A DNA stretch of 42,049 bases from UPXZ01 sp018055865 (GTDB lineage: Bacteria > Bacteroidota > Bacteroidia > Bacteroidales > Paludibacteraceae). The stretch covers positions 1-42,049 of the forward strand of contig CAXYWB010000011.1 of NCBI GenBank assembly GCA_964292695.1. Reading direction: 5' to 3'. The position numbers were made by a program, and so were the translations under genes. Of this stretch, positions 25,745-32,815 are shown in pieces; the first letter of the stretch is position 1; each line of letters starts with the position of its first letter. Under the pieces are notes generated by a model that had not been told where the DNA came from, did no database searches, and saw only the letters and a list, made by a program, of their open reading frames with translations.

Positions 25745-27076
25745 ATGGACTTTTTAGATGATACATTACCCCTGAATTTGCCCCTTGCCAATTCATCCAT
25801 TATCAAAGTAATCGGGGTTGGAGGTGGCGGAGGCAATGCCGTGAACCACATGTACAATCAGGGTATCACAGACGTTTCTTTCGTAGTATGCAATACCGAC
25901 AATCAGGACCTGGTCCGCTCGCCGGTACCCATCAAAGTACAGCTCGGCAAAAATATCACTCAGGGACTGGGAGCCGGCGGACGTCCGGAAATAGCACGCA
26001 GTGCAGCCGAAGAATCGGTAGAGGACATCAAGCGAATGCTGGCTGACAACACCAAAATGGTTTTTATAACAGCCGGAATGGGCGGCGGTACAGGCACCGG
26101 AGCTTCGCCGGTAGTGGCCAAGGTAGCACACGATATGGGAATTCTCACTGTCGGTATCGTAACTATTCCCTTTGCATTCGAAGGCAGTGTGAAAATAAAA
26201 CAAGCACTGGAAGGCGTGGTAGCTTTGAGCGAATATGTGGATGCCATTTTAGTAATCAACAATGAAAAACTGAAGCTCATCTATCCGGATTTGAATCTTT
26301 CCAATGCATTTGCCAAAGCCGACGACGTGCTGACCAATGCCGCCAAAGCAATAGCCGAAATTATTACCGTGCCGGGCTACATTAATACTGACTTTGCTGA
26401 CGTAAGCACCATCATGCGCGGCGGAAAAGTAGCCATCATGAATACGGGCTACGCTTCGGGGGAAAACCGTATTAAAAAAGCCATTGAAGATGCACTCAAC
26501 TCACCGCTGCTCAACACCAACGACGTGAACGGTGCCGGCAAAGTGCTACTGAGTCTTTACTGCTCACACAGCAATGAAATTAAAATGGAAGAAATTACTC
26601 AGATACACGATTTCATGGCTAAAGTGGGCGAAAACGTGACGGTTATCTGGGGAGCAAGTTTTGACGATTCGCTGGGCGATGAAGTGAAAATAACGCTGAT
26701 TGCAACCGGATTTGACGTCAAAGACATTCCCGGAATGCCGGCTGCTATTCTGAAAAAATACAAAATTCAGGAAGAAGCCAAAGAAGATGAATCGGGTGAA
26801 TTTGAAAACAACGTTTTCGACGAAGAACTGGAAGAGCAGAAAAAATCAAACGATGCTGAAATAAACAAAGCAATGGGCGAACTTTACGGCGATTCTATCA
26901 AACAGGCCCAAACCAGAGAACCTATAGCAGTAGAAAACTGGCAGGAACAAATACCTTTCGAGGCTGTTCCGGAAGACGATTTGCCGGTAGTCGACCTGTT
27001 CGACCTTGAAAATGAAGATGCACTCCGCAAAGTGGAACAAATTCCGGCATGGAAACGCCGCTTTCTTAAAAAATAA
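25745..27076 (+). CDS. ftsZ: FtsZ, tubulin-like division GTPase
   Basis: This 443-residue protein assembles the cytokinetic ring. Conserved blocks are VIGVGGGGGNAVNHM, the tubulin signature GGGTGTG (residues 113-119), the T7 synergy loop NTDFADVSTIM with its catalytic Asp, and the C-terminal globular subdomain to about residue 330. An acidic, variable linker of about 85 residues precedes the C-terminal peptide VEQIPAWKRRF, which should bind FtsA; Trp stands where many species have Phe or a small hydrophobic residue. It closes the dcw cluster proper. Confidence 0.97.
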   Translation: MDFLDDTLPLNLPLANSSIIKVIGVGGGGGNAVNHMYNQGITDVSFVVCNTDNQDLVRSPVPIKVQLGKNITQGLGAGGRPEIARSAAEESVEDIKRMLADNTKMVFITAGMGGGTGTGASPVVAKVAHDMGILTVGIVTIPFAFEGSVKIKQALEGVVALSEYVDAILVINNEKLKLIYPDLNLSNAFAKADDVLTNAAKAIAEIITVPGYINTDFADVSTIMRGGKVAIMNTGYASGENRIKKAIEDALNSPLLNTNDVNGAGKVLLSLYCSHSNEIKMEEITQIHDFMAKVGENVTVIWGASFDDSLGDEVKITLIATGFDVKDIPGMPAAILKKYKIQEEAKEDESGEFENNVFDEELEEQKKSNDAEINKAMGELYGDSIKQAQTREPIAVENWQEQIPFEAVPEDDLPVVDLFDLENEDALRKVEQIPAWKRRFLKK

Positions 27077-27093
27077 CCAATCAACAAAAGAAA

Positions 27094-27549
27094 ATGGAAA
27101 AAATATTCGAACAAATAAGCAACGACATTAAAACAGCCATGCTGGCTCGCGATAAAGTGGCTTTGGAAGCACTCAGAGGAATAAAAAAAGAGTTTCTTGA
27201 AGCCAAAACGGCCAAAGGCAGCGACGGCACGCTCCACGATGAGCAAGCCATAAAAATTATGCAAAAAATGGTGAAGCAGCGCAAAGAAACGGCTCAGATT
27301 TATTCCGAACAAAATCGCCCGGAACTGGCCGAAAAAGAGCTGGCTGAAGCCGATGTGATAGAGCGATACCTGCCTCAACCCATGAGCGAAAGGGAGCTGG
27401 AGACCATTCTGACCGAAATTATTGCACAAACAGGAGCTGCAGGTCCGCAGGACATGGGCAAAGTGATGGGAGCTGCTACCAGGCAGCTGGCAGGCAAAGC
27501 CGATGGCAGAATGATTTCGGAAAAAGTAAAATCGCTTCTGAACAAGTAA
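27094..27549 (+). CDS. GatB/YqeY-domain protein
   Basis: This 151-residue all-helical protein matches the YqeY family. It starts IFEQISNDIKTAMLARDKVALEALRGIKKEFLEAK and ends with GKVMGAATRQLAGKADGRMISEKVKSLL, the tail domain shared with GatB of the tRNA-dependent amidotransferase. Free-standing YqeY may bind tRNA, but its role is not settled. It starts 17 nt after ftsZ and is probably cotranscribed with it. Confidence 0.9.
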   Translation: MEKIFEQISNDIKTAMLARDKVALEALRGIKKEFLEAKTAKGSDGTLHDEQAIKIMQKMVKQRKETAQIYSEQNRPELAEKELAEADVIERYLPQPMSERELETILTEIIAQTGAAGPQDMGKVMGAATRQLAGKADGRMISEKVKSLLNK

Positions 27550-27582
27550 GCGCAACGCACAATTTCATTCATAACAATTAAT

Positions 27583-27614
27583 CAGCGGGAGCACGAAAAA
27601 TCATGCCCCCGCTG
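27583..27614. terminator. Hairpin between convergent yqeY-like and tetR-like genes
   Basis: CAGCGGG (27583-27589) pairs with CCCGCTG (27608-27614), and GCA with TGC extends the stem after one mismatch. It lies between convergent genes and is likely a shared transcript end. Neither side has a strong T-tract, so termination may be weak. Confidence 0.55.
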
Positions 27615-27633
27615 AGTTTATTAACCACATTTA

Positions 27634-28227
27634 TCATTCCGGCTTATCGACCCAAATGCCTCTGAACACAAACTCGACTATCTCGTGCTTGTTTTTATCA
27701 AATTCGGAGGAAAGATTCTGACGGATGTAAGGAATTTCGAGCCCTCTGAGCGAATACAAAATGATGGTAGAAAGCATTTCCGAATCCATCTCTTTGAAAT
27801 TTCCTGATTTCAGTCCTTCATCCAATATGTTTTTAATTAACTTCAATTCTGCCACGTCCATTCTGCGGCGCGAACGTTCCACTTCGTAAATATCCCTGAA
27901 AAAATCGGCACGGAGCGTCCCGTTGCGGGTTACCGAATTTTTAATAGAATCAAGGTGGATAAAGATATGATTCTTAAGCTTTTCAAAGGCTTCCATGGTC
28001 TTTTTGGCATTTTCTTCAAGCGCTTCAATTACCAGATTTACTTCATTCTCAATAACAGCTTTGTACACTTCGTCCTTGCTCTTGAAATAGGTATAAAGCG
28101 TTCTCCTTCCTTTTTTTGAAGCTTCTGCTATGTCGTTCATGGTAATATTGCGCCTGCCTCTCGACGCAAACAGCTCGCGGGCTACATCTATCAGTTGTTT
28201 TTTTGTTTTCGAAGTTGATGAAGACAT
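27634..28227 (-). CDS. TetR/AcrR-family transcriptional regulator
   Basis: This 197-residue protein has the TetR N-terminal DNA-binding domain (about residues 8-55; IDVARELFASRGRRNITMNDIAEASKKGRRTLYTYFKSKDEVYKAV broken by the usual helix boundaries). A helical ligand/dimer domain follows. Members are usually ligand-responsive repressors. Its targets are unknown; the nearest gene in the same orientation, the Gate-domain protein, lies upstream with an 80-nt gap and could be cotranscribed or regulated by it. Confidence 0.9.
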   Translation of the reverse strand: MSSSTSKTKKQLIDVARELFASRGRRNITMNDIAEASKKGRRTLYTYFKSKDEVYKAVIENEVNLVIEALEENAKKTMEAFEKLKNHIFIHLDSIKNSVTRNGTLRADFFRDIYEVERSRRRMDVAELKLIKNILDEGLKSGNFKEMDSEMLSTIILYSLRGLEIPYIRQNLSSEFDKNKHEIVEFVFRGIWVDKPE

Positions 28228-28306
28228 AATTGATTGTAATAAATTCAGTATAAAGGTATTATATTAAACAAAAACGCACAAATTATCAAATTTCTTTTGA
28301 GTAAAT

Positions 28307-29257
28307 TTAACTAATACCGGATGTCAATTCAGGTCGTACCTTTATTCTCTGCAAAAATCGTACAATCCACACAATCAGGATGGCAAGTACAAATCTCGGA
28401 ACTATCATCCACAGCACCGGCACTCCTATGGCAACAAAAAGCAGGGTATCTTCCAGCGTGGAGTGATTGACGGCTATGTGATAATTGAGTAAATTGGCAT
28501 CCCGCAGGGAGAGTTCACCGCTTTCCACTTCGTCGATCAACACGGCCGAGCCGTATGTAAGCCCCAGAATATGAGCCACAAACCACATAAAAGAACAGCT
28601 ACGTGGCAAACCCATCACACTCATGAGCGGAGCAAGCGAGCGTGAAATTATATCCAGAATTTTGAATTCTTTCAGAATATTCTGCAAAATCATCAATCCG
28701 GTAATTATGGCCAATATCTTCACTATAAGCCAGAACGAACCGACTAACCACCCCTGTAACATAGCCCAGAACGATTGATATACCTCGGCATCGGCAGCTA
28801 TAGGAGCTGTTTGAATGTGTTGAGGGAGCAATAAATTAAGAACAAAAGCCGCTGCAAACGCGCTGATTATTCTCAATACAAACATGGTGAGATAGTTGGA
28901 GCCGGTTTTGCTTTGCACAGCCGTTTCTACTATCATATTGTGAGCTATAAGGCACATTACGGAAAGAATAACGATATCTCTCGGGGCGAGCGGAAGAGTA
29001 GCGATAATGGCAATGGGCGCATACAGCGACATGAAAATACTGGTAATAAACACAATTGCAGCTTCGCCGGGCAATCCGATGATGGAAAAAACAGGGGAAA
29101 GATAACGTGCAATCGCTTCAATGGCACCAATATACTGAAGAATGCTGACCGCCAAACTGATGGGAATGATTATTTTCAGTAGCCACACTGTAGTTTTTCC
29201 GGCTTTGGGTAAAGCTGAAAGGATGGCTGAACGGGTTCTGCGGAGTGTAGTTTCCAT
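28307..29257 (-). CDS. Nucleoside-recognition (Gate) domain membrane protein, SpmA/SpmB-like
   Basis: This 316-residue inner-membrane protein has two Gate-type repeats. The first is KAGKTTVWLLKIIIPISLAVSILQYIGAIEAIARYLSPVF with GLPGEAAIVF; the second is WLIVKILAIITGLMILQNILKEFKILDIISRSLAPLMSVMGLP with a FMWFVAHILGLTYGSAVL stretch. Homologues are split into SpmA and SpmB in spore formers, but the domain also occurs widely in non-sporulating bacteria, where it may move nucleosides or other small molecules. The start METTLRRTR (29257) was chosen because an ATG at 29302 would place the terminator hairpin of the leader inside the coding region. Its leader is copy 1 of the repeated element. Confidence 0.82.
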   Translation of the reverse strand: METTLRRTRSAILSALPKAGKTTVWLLKIIIPISLAVSILQYIGAIEAIARYLSPVFSIIGLPGEAAIVFITSIFMSLYAPIAIIATLPLAPRDIVILSVMCLIAHNMIVETAVQSKTGSNYLTMFVLRIISAFAAAFVLNLLLPQHIQTAPIAADAEVYQSFWAMLQGWLVGSFWLIVKILAIITGLMILQNILKEFKILDIISRSLAPLMSVMGLPRSCSFMWFVAHILGLTYGSAVLIDEVESGELSLRDANLLNYHIAVNHSTLEDTLLFVAIGVPVLWMIVPRFVLAILIVWIVRFLQRIKVRPELTSGIS

Positions 29258-29267
29258 TTGAAATGTA

Positions 29268-29339
29268 TTTAAAAAAAGAAAGGTTGTCTCACGACAACCC
29301 AATCTTCAATTAACCTTAAATCTAATACCATGAAAAACA
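29268..29339 (-). ncRNA. Candidate leader RNA/attenuator, copy 1, upstream of the Gate-domain gene
   Basis: On the minus strand TATCTTTG (29345-29352) fits the Bacteroidetes -7 consensus, so transcription would begin near 29339. The RNA would end in hairpin GGTTGTCGTGAGACAACC (29282-29299): a perfect 7-bp stem with GUGA, a GNRA tetraloop, then a T-rich tract (29268-29281). The loop is GNRA only on this strand. AAGGTT upstream (in the TTTAAGGTTAA tract) is the exact complement of AACCTT at the 3' side of the stem, so an alternative antiterminator helix is possible. The gene ATG is at 29257. RNA and function are inferred. Confidence 0.6.
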
Positions 29340-29647
29340 CGATGCAAAGATAGTGTGTTTTTATGTTATAAAACATAGTTTTGATGAATAAATCGTCGTA
29401 TTTAACTCTATTTAACTTAAAATGGTCGTTTTAGTAGCTTATCTAACGTTCTGTTAATACTATTTCAGTTTTTTCAGAGATAAATTTCGGACAAAATTAC
29501 CTATTTTTTCGTAATAAACGGATGGAAACCGGTAATGACTTTCAATGGAATGATTATTTTCTTATGAAAATTAAATGGACGGAAAGGAGAACAACAGAAA
29601 ATCGGAATTGGCGGGAGTTTTTCGGAGTGCGGTATCAGATGGAACGA
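29268..29647. repeat. 380-bp tandem repeat, copy 1
   Basis: This unit is followed immediately by a second of identical length. I found only two differences from copy 2: 29308 A versus T, and 29353 G versus C. Reading leftward it contains a spacer of about 295 bp, a TATCTTTG promoter element, a ~70-nt leader and an intrinsic-terminator hairpin 11 nt ahead of the Gate-domain gene start. No transposase, target-site duplication or terminal inverted repeat is visible. Confidence 0.95.
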
Positions 29648-29719
29648 TTTAAAAAAAGAAAGGTTGTCTCACGACAACCCAATCTTCTATTAACCTTAAA
29701 TCTAATACCATGAAAAACA
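29648..29719 (-). ncRNA. Candidate leader RNA/small RNA, copy 2
   Basis: It repeats copy 1 with -7 element TATCTTTG at 29725-29732 and the GNRA-loop terminator hairpin at 29662-29679. One base in the putative RNA differs from copy 1 (29688). With no gene immediately downstream it would give a short, terminated RNA of about 70 nt. Confidence 0.5.
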
Positions 29720-30027
29720 CGATGCAAAGATACTGTGTTTTTATGTTATAAAACATAGTTTTGATGAATAAATCGTCGTATTTAACTCTATTTAACTTAA
29801 AATGGTCGTTTTAGTAGCTTATCTAACGTTCTGTTAATACTATTTCAGTTTTTTCAGAGATAAATTTCGGACAAAATTACCTATTTTTTCGTAATAAACG
29901 GATGGAAACCGGTAATGACTTTCAATGGAATGATTATTTTCTTATGAAAATTAAATGGACGGAAAGGAGAACAACAGAAAATCGGAATTGGCGGGAGTTT
30001 TTCGGAGTGCGGTATCAGATGGAACGA
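29648..30027. repeat. 380-bp tandem repeat, copy 2
   Basis: It abuts copy 1 with an exact 380-bp period and is nearly identical. It holds the same leftward promoter, leader and hairpin. No gene lies directly downstream of this copy's terminator; the transcript would run into the spacer of copy 1. A 63-codon rightward frame in each unit crosses the repeat junction and is unlikely to be a gene. Confidence 0.95.
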
Positions 30028-30099
30028 TTTAAAAAAAGAAAGGTTGTCTCACGACAACCCAATCTTCTATTAACCTTAAATCTAATACCATGAAAAACA
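30028..30099 (-). ncRNA. Candidate leader RNA/small RNA, copy 3
   Basis: The -7 element TATCTTTG is at 30105-30112 and the hairpin at 30042-30059. The predicted RNA is identical to that of copy 2. This copy is divergent from the NimA-like gene, so the ancestral arrangement was probably a divergent promoter region between that gene and the Gate-domain gene. Confidence 0.5.
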
Positions 30100-30260
30100 C
30101 GATGCAAAGATACTGCGTTTTTATGTTATAAAACATAGTTTTGATAAATTAATTGATGTTTTTAACGCTATTTAACTTAAAATGACCCTTCAATAGTTCT
30201 TCTAAAGTTCCGTTAATACTATTTTATAAATTCTGACACTACATTTCGGACAAAATTATC

Positions 30261-30268
30261 TATTTTTG
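30261..30268 (+). promoter_or_regulatory. Predicted -7 element for the NimA-like gene
   Basis: TATTTTTG fits TAnnTTTG and lies 16 nt before the ATG, implying a 5' leader of about 10 nt. The equivalent positions in copies 1 and 2 read TATTTTTT, one base off consensus. Confidence 0.5.
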
Positions 30269-30284
30269 CGTAAAAATAAGTACG

Positions 30285-30764
30285 ATGAGAACCTTTTTTA
30301 TTACCGATCAGGAAGAAATTGATCAAATTATTCTAAGTTGCGAGCATTGTTTCGTGGGTATTTCAGAAAAAGACGGAAGTCCATATGTGTTTCCCATGAA
30401 TTTTGCCTATGCCGATGGTGTAATCATCCTTCACTCCGGTCCTCATGGAAAGCACCTCCAGCTGCTGGAAACCGACAACCGGGTATGCGTGACTTTCTGT
30501 ACTGAAAACAATAAAATTCTGTATCAGCATCCGGATGTGGCATGCAGCTACAGCATGCAGTCGAAAAGCGTATTGTGTAAAGGAAAAATAGAATTTGTAG
30601 AAAATCAGGAAGAAAAAGAGCGACTGATCAAACTCTTTATGAGGCATTATACAGACCGGGAATTCAAGATTTCTGCTCCCGCCATTCGCAATGTAAAAGT
30701 ATGGATAATGAAACCTGAAACCATTACGGCAAAGGCATTCGGACAAAATTTTAAGTATGGTTGA
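30285..30764 (+). CDS. NimA-like pyridoxamine 5'-phosphate oxidase-fold flavoprotein
   Basis: This 159-residue protein has the split-barrel FMN-binding fold of the pyridoxamine-phosphate-oxidase superfamily. Blocks include FVGISEKDGSPYVFPMNFAYADGVIILHSGPHGKHLQLLETDNRVCVTFC and SVLCKGKIEFVE, seen across its beta strands, and the C-terminal VWIMKPETITAKAFG. Members of the Nim subgroup reduce 5-nitroimidazoles, but most chromosomal homologues have unknown substrates. It is divergent from the repeat-borne leader and convergent with the L,D-transpeptidase gene, with a 30-nt gap. Confidence 0.85.
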   Translation: MRTFFITDQEEIDQIILSCEHCFVGISEKDGSPYVFPMNFAYADGVIILHSGPHGKHLQLLETDNRVCVTFCTENNKILYQHPDVACSYSMQSKSVLCKGKIEFVENQEEKERLIKLFMRHYTDREFKISAPAIRNVKVWIMKPETITAKAFGQNFKYG

Positions 30765-30794
30765 TTTTTGTTTGTTAGTTATTTCTAATTCAAT

Positions 30795-32546
30795 TCAGCG
30801 CAAGGTTTTCAGTCCGGCAATGAGCGCAGAGTCCATTTCATAATGATCTGTGCAGAATTGCACATCACCTTCTTTTCCGGTGAAACAGGTGCGGTAATCC
30901 AGCAAAACAGTTACTCCCGGCTTCAGTTCTACTCTTTTCAGTCTCTTTACAGTTTTTCCCTGCTCTAAAGCCCTTCTGCCTTCGGGGGTTTTCATACGCA
31001 ATCCGATGGAGTACCGAATCCGGTCCTGCAGTATATTATTTTCACGCATTTTGGCATTATCAGCCGAATCCACATCGTGCAGACAAAAAAAAGCCAGCTC
31101 CAGTGGTTTTTCCACCCGCACACACCCGTGACTCAACCCGCGGTAATGCAGTTTGAATGCCGATTTATTGTTCGTATCATGCAGATACACACTGAAAGGA
31201 TTGGAAAAATTAAATTTCAGCCGCCCGAGCGAATTGTTCGAACCGGAATCCTGAACGACTACATACGGCTGAAACTTATTGCTCAGACTGGCCCATGGAA
31301 CTTCCCACGCTTCAACCTGAACCCGGTCCTTATATACTTTCATACGATTTCGGCTTATATAAGAGGGATCGTATGTCATTCGTTTACTTATTTCGTTGAT
31401 AATAATGCTGTTGGGTACCGTCCAGGTAGGATTCAGCACCACTTCATACATTTTCCCGTAGAGCATCGGAGTTTTATGTTTGGGAGGCTTGCCCACCACC
31501 ACTTTCATGGTTTGTTCCACGGTATCGCCCCGCAGTGCCTGTAAAGTCATATTGGCCACATTTACATGTACATATTTATTGGAAATATCACGCTGCGGTT
31601 TCCATCTGAGCCGCTCCAGATTGGCTGCCACTACCCAGTACTGCGTTTCGAAATCCCGGTTCAGTGCTTCAATCGTCTTATTACCTATTTCTCGGTCTAT
31701 CAGCAGGTTGTATTTTGCTCTGAAAATATTCAACGCTTTCAGGAGCGAATCGTTGAACACCCGATAAACCGAATCCACATTGGATACATAAGGCAATTGG
31801 CCTGTGATCATCAATCTGCGTGCTACAACCGGCACCGAAGCATGTACTTTACCTGCTTTGATTGTCGTTTTAGGAGGCAAAACCGGAATTGGACGAAAAA
31901 CGGAATCTCTCAGGAGCCTAAGTTGCTGCAATTCATTCTGAAGGGCTTGGTATTCCCTGTTTTTCGGTGTTGCATCATCCAGGTAAACACTCAGGGAGTC
32001 TGAACCGGAAAATATCGATCTTACAAAAGCGCTGTCTGGTTTTTGAACCTGAATAAAATAGTCTTTCGGATATAACACCACCGGATCAAAGAATCCGAAT
32101 TTCATTCCGCTGCAATACGCATAATAGACATCTGTAAGCATGATTTCGGCTTGGGCAAGTTGCGGATAATCCGGTTTCTTCAGATTCAGACCGCTGGTGA
32201 ATTCAAGCACCTTTTTCATGCCGAAATGCTCCGGACGAATACCATGATCCATAGACCTGGAAATCTGGTCGTTGAGCAATTGAATTTTCTCAGCAGCTTT
32301 GTTCAAATCCGAAAACCAAAACGAATTCATCCCTCGAGGCTCATAAATCTGAAGGTAACGGGATTGCAACGCAGTATCTTTCTCTGCAATGTACACCTTC
32401 AATGCTTGTTGAAATTCAGCCGAATCGGGCAGATGAACAACAGATTCGGAATTTTGAACAGATTCATGGTTATTGCCTTTTATACAGGAAAAAGCGAATA
32501 TGCTCAGAATTCCGGTTAATATTGTATAACAGTAATACTTTATCAT
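30795..32546 (-). CDS. L,D-transpeptidase (YcbB/LdtD-like) lipoprotein
   Basis: This 583-residue protein should form 3-3 peptidoglycan crosslinks or attach proteins to the wall in the periplasm. A lipoprotein signal peptide (GILSIFAFSC, Cys near residue 20) is followed by a scaffold domain and a peptidoglycan-binding-like segment (about 275-310; FRAKYNLLIDREIGNKTIEALN). The YkuD catalytic domain has HYRGLSHGCVRVEKP with Cys475 as nucleophile, plus NPTWTVPNSIIINEI typical of the large YcbB class. DAP in the stem peptide, as predicted from MurE, suits this chemistry. Confidence 0.92.
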   Translation of the reverse strand: MIKYYCYTILTGILSIFAFSCIKGNNHESVQNSESVVHLPDSAEFQQALKVYIAEKDTALQSRYLQIYEPRGMNSFWFSDLNKAAEKIQLLNDQISRSMDHGIRPEHFGMKKVLEFTSGLNLKKPDYPQLAQAEIMLTDVYYAYCSGMKFGFFDPVVLYPKDYFIQVQKPDSAFVRSIFSGSDSLSVYLDDATPKNREYQALQNELQQLRLLRDSVFRPIPVLPPKTTIKAGKVHASVPVVARRLMITGQLPYVSNVDSVYRVFNDSLLKALNIFRAKYNLLIDREIGNKTIEALNRDFETQYWVVAANLERLRWKPQRDISNKYVHVNVANMTLQALRGDTVEQTMKVVVGKPPKHKTPMLYGKMYEVVLNPTWTVPNSIIINEISKRMTYDPSYISRNRMKVYKDRVQVEAWEVPWASLSNKFQPYVVVQDSGSNNSLGRLKFNFSNPFSVYLHDTNNKSAFKLHYRGLSHGCVRVEKPLELAFFCLHDVDSADNAKMRENNILQDRIRYSIGLRMKTPEGRRALEQGKTVKRLKRVELKPGVTVLLDYRTCFTGKEGDVQFCTDHYEMDSALIAGLKTLR

Positions 32547-32568
32547 AAATCATAAGTAAATTTAAGAA

Positions 32569-32576
32569 CAAAAATA
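32569..32576 (-). promoter_or_regulatory. Predicted -7 element for the L,D-transpeptidase gene
   Basis: TATTTTTG on the minus strand matches TAnnTTTG 22 nt ahead of the start codon at 32546. No clear -33 partner was found. Confidence 0.4.
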
Positions 32577-32769
32577 GCATTAAATAATCATTTTTCCTCC
32601 ATTCATCTGGAAAATGAAAGGAAAAGACAGATATTTTGTTTTATATAGTCACTTTAGGGCATTTGGCACAACAATTGAATTACTAACGTACCACACTACA
32701 AAAAACATTCATAAAACAATGACATACAGCTTGTTGTGAAAATTCATTTTCCATACAGGACTGAACGAA

Positions 32770-32795
32770 TGCCATTTTGGCAGTCAACAATGGCA
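32770..32795. promoter_or_regulatory. Inverted repeat just upstream of lon
   Basis: TGCCATT (32770-32776) and AATGGCA (32789-32795) form a perfect 7-bp inverted repeat around a 12-nt centre; GCCATTTTGGC within it is an alternative smaller hairpin. It ends 20 nt before the lon start. It could be an operator or an mRNA hairpin. The rest of the 269-bp gap between the L,D-transpeptidase gene and lon shows no other clear feature. Confidence 0.45.
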
Positions 32796-32815
32796 TAAAA
32801 GAGAAAAAAAGACAG

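Larger units (their letters stand above)
30028..30284. repeat. 380-bp repeat, copy 3: conserved first 118 bp, degenerate remainder
   Basis: From 30028 to 30145 this matches copy 2 except for 30116 (C for T). After 30145 it diverges abruptly but stays alignable up to the start of the NimA-like gene (shared blocks CTATTTAACTTAAAATG, GTTAATACTATTT, TTTCGGACAAAATTA). The promoter/leader part is therefore conserved while the flank is not. Confidence 0.85.

Noticed and set aside
11389..27076. Loss of murF and ddl from the dcw cluster as a deletion
   Set aside because: In Bacteroidetes these genes are commonly located elsewhere, and there is no scar or remnant between the neighbours here.
26884..27555. 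223-codon frame antisense to the end of ftsZ and the yqeY-like gene
   Set aside because: It is opposite two well-supported genes, has no recognisable domain and reads as a shadow frame.
29330..29371. Micro-frame MKNTMQRYCVFML on the plus strand in copies 2 and 3 (stopped after 7 codons in copy 1)
   Set aside because: It overlaps the minus-strand -7 element and leader, which explain the conservation better; copy 1 breaks the frame.
29522..30093. Two identical 63-codon rightward frames in the 380-bp repeats
   Set aside because: They cross the repeat junction into the hairpin region, resemble no family I know, and duplicate only because the DNA is repeated.
29268..30145. CRISPR array or insertion sequence
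   Set aside because: The repeat is 380 bp without short spacers; no cas genes, transposase or terminal inverted repeats are present.
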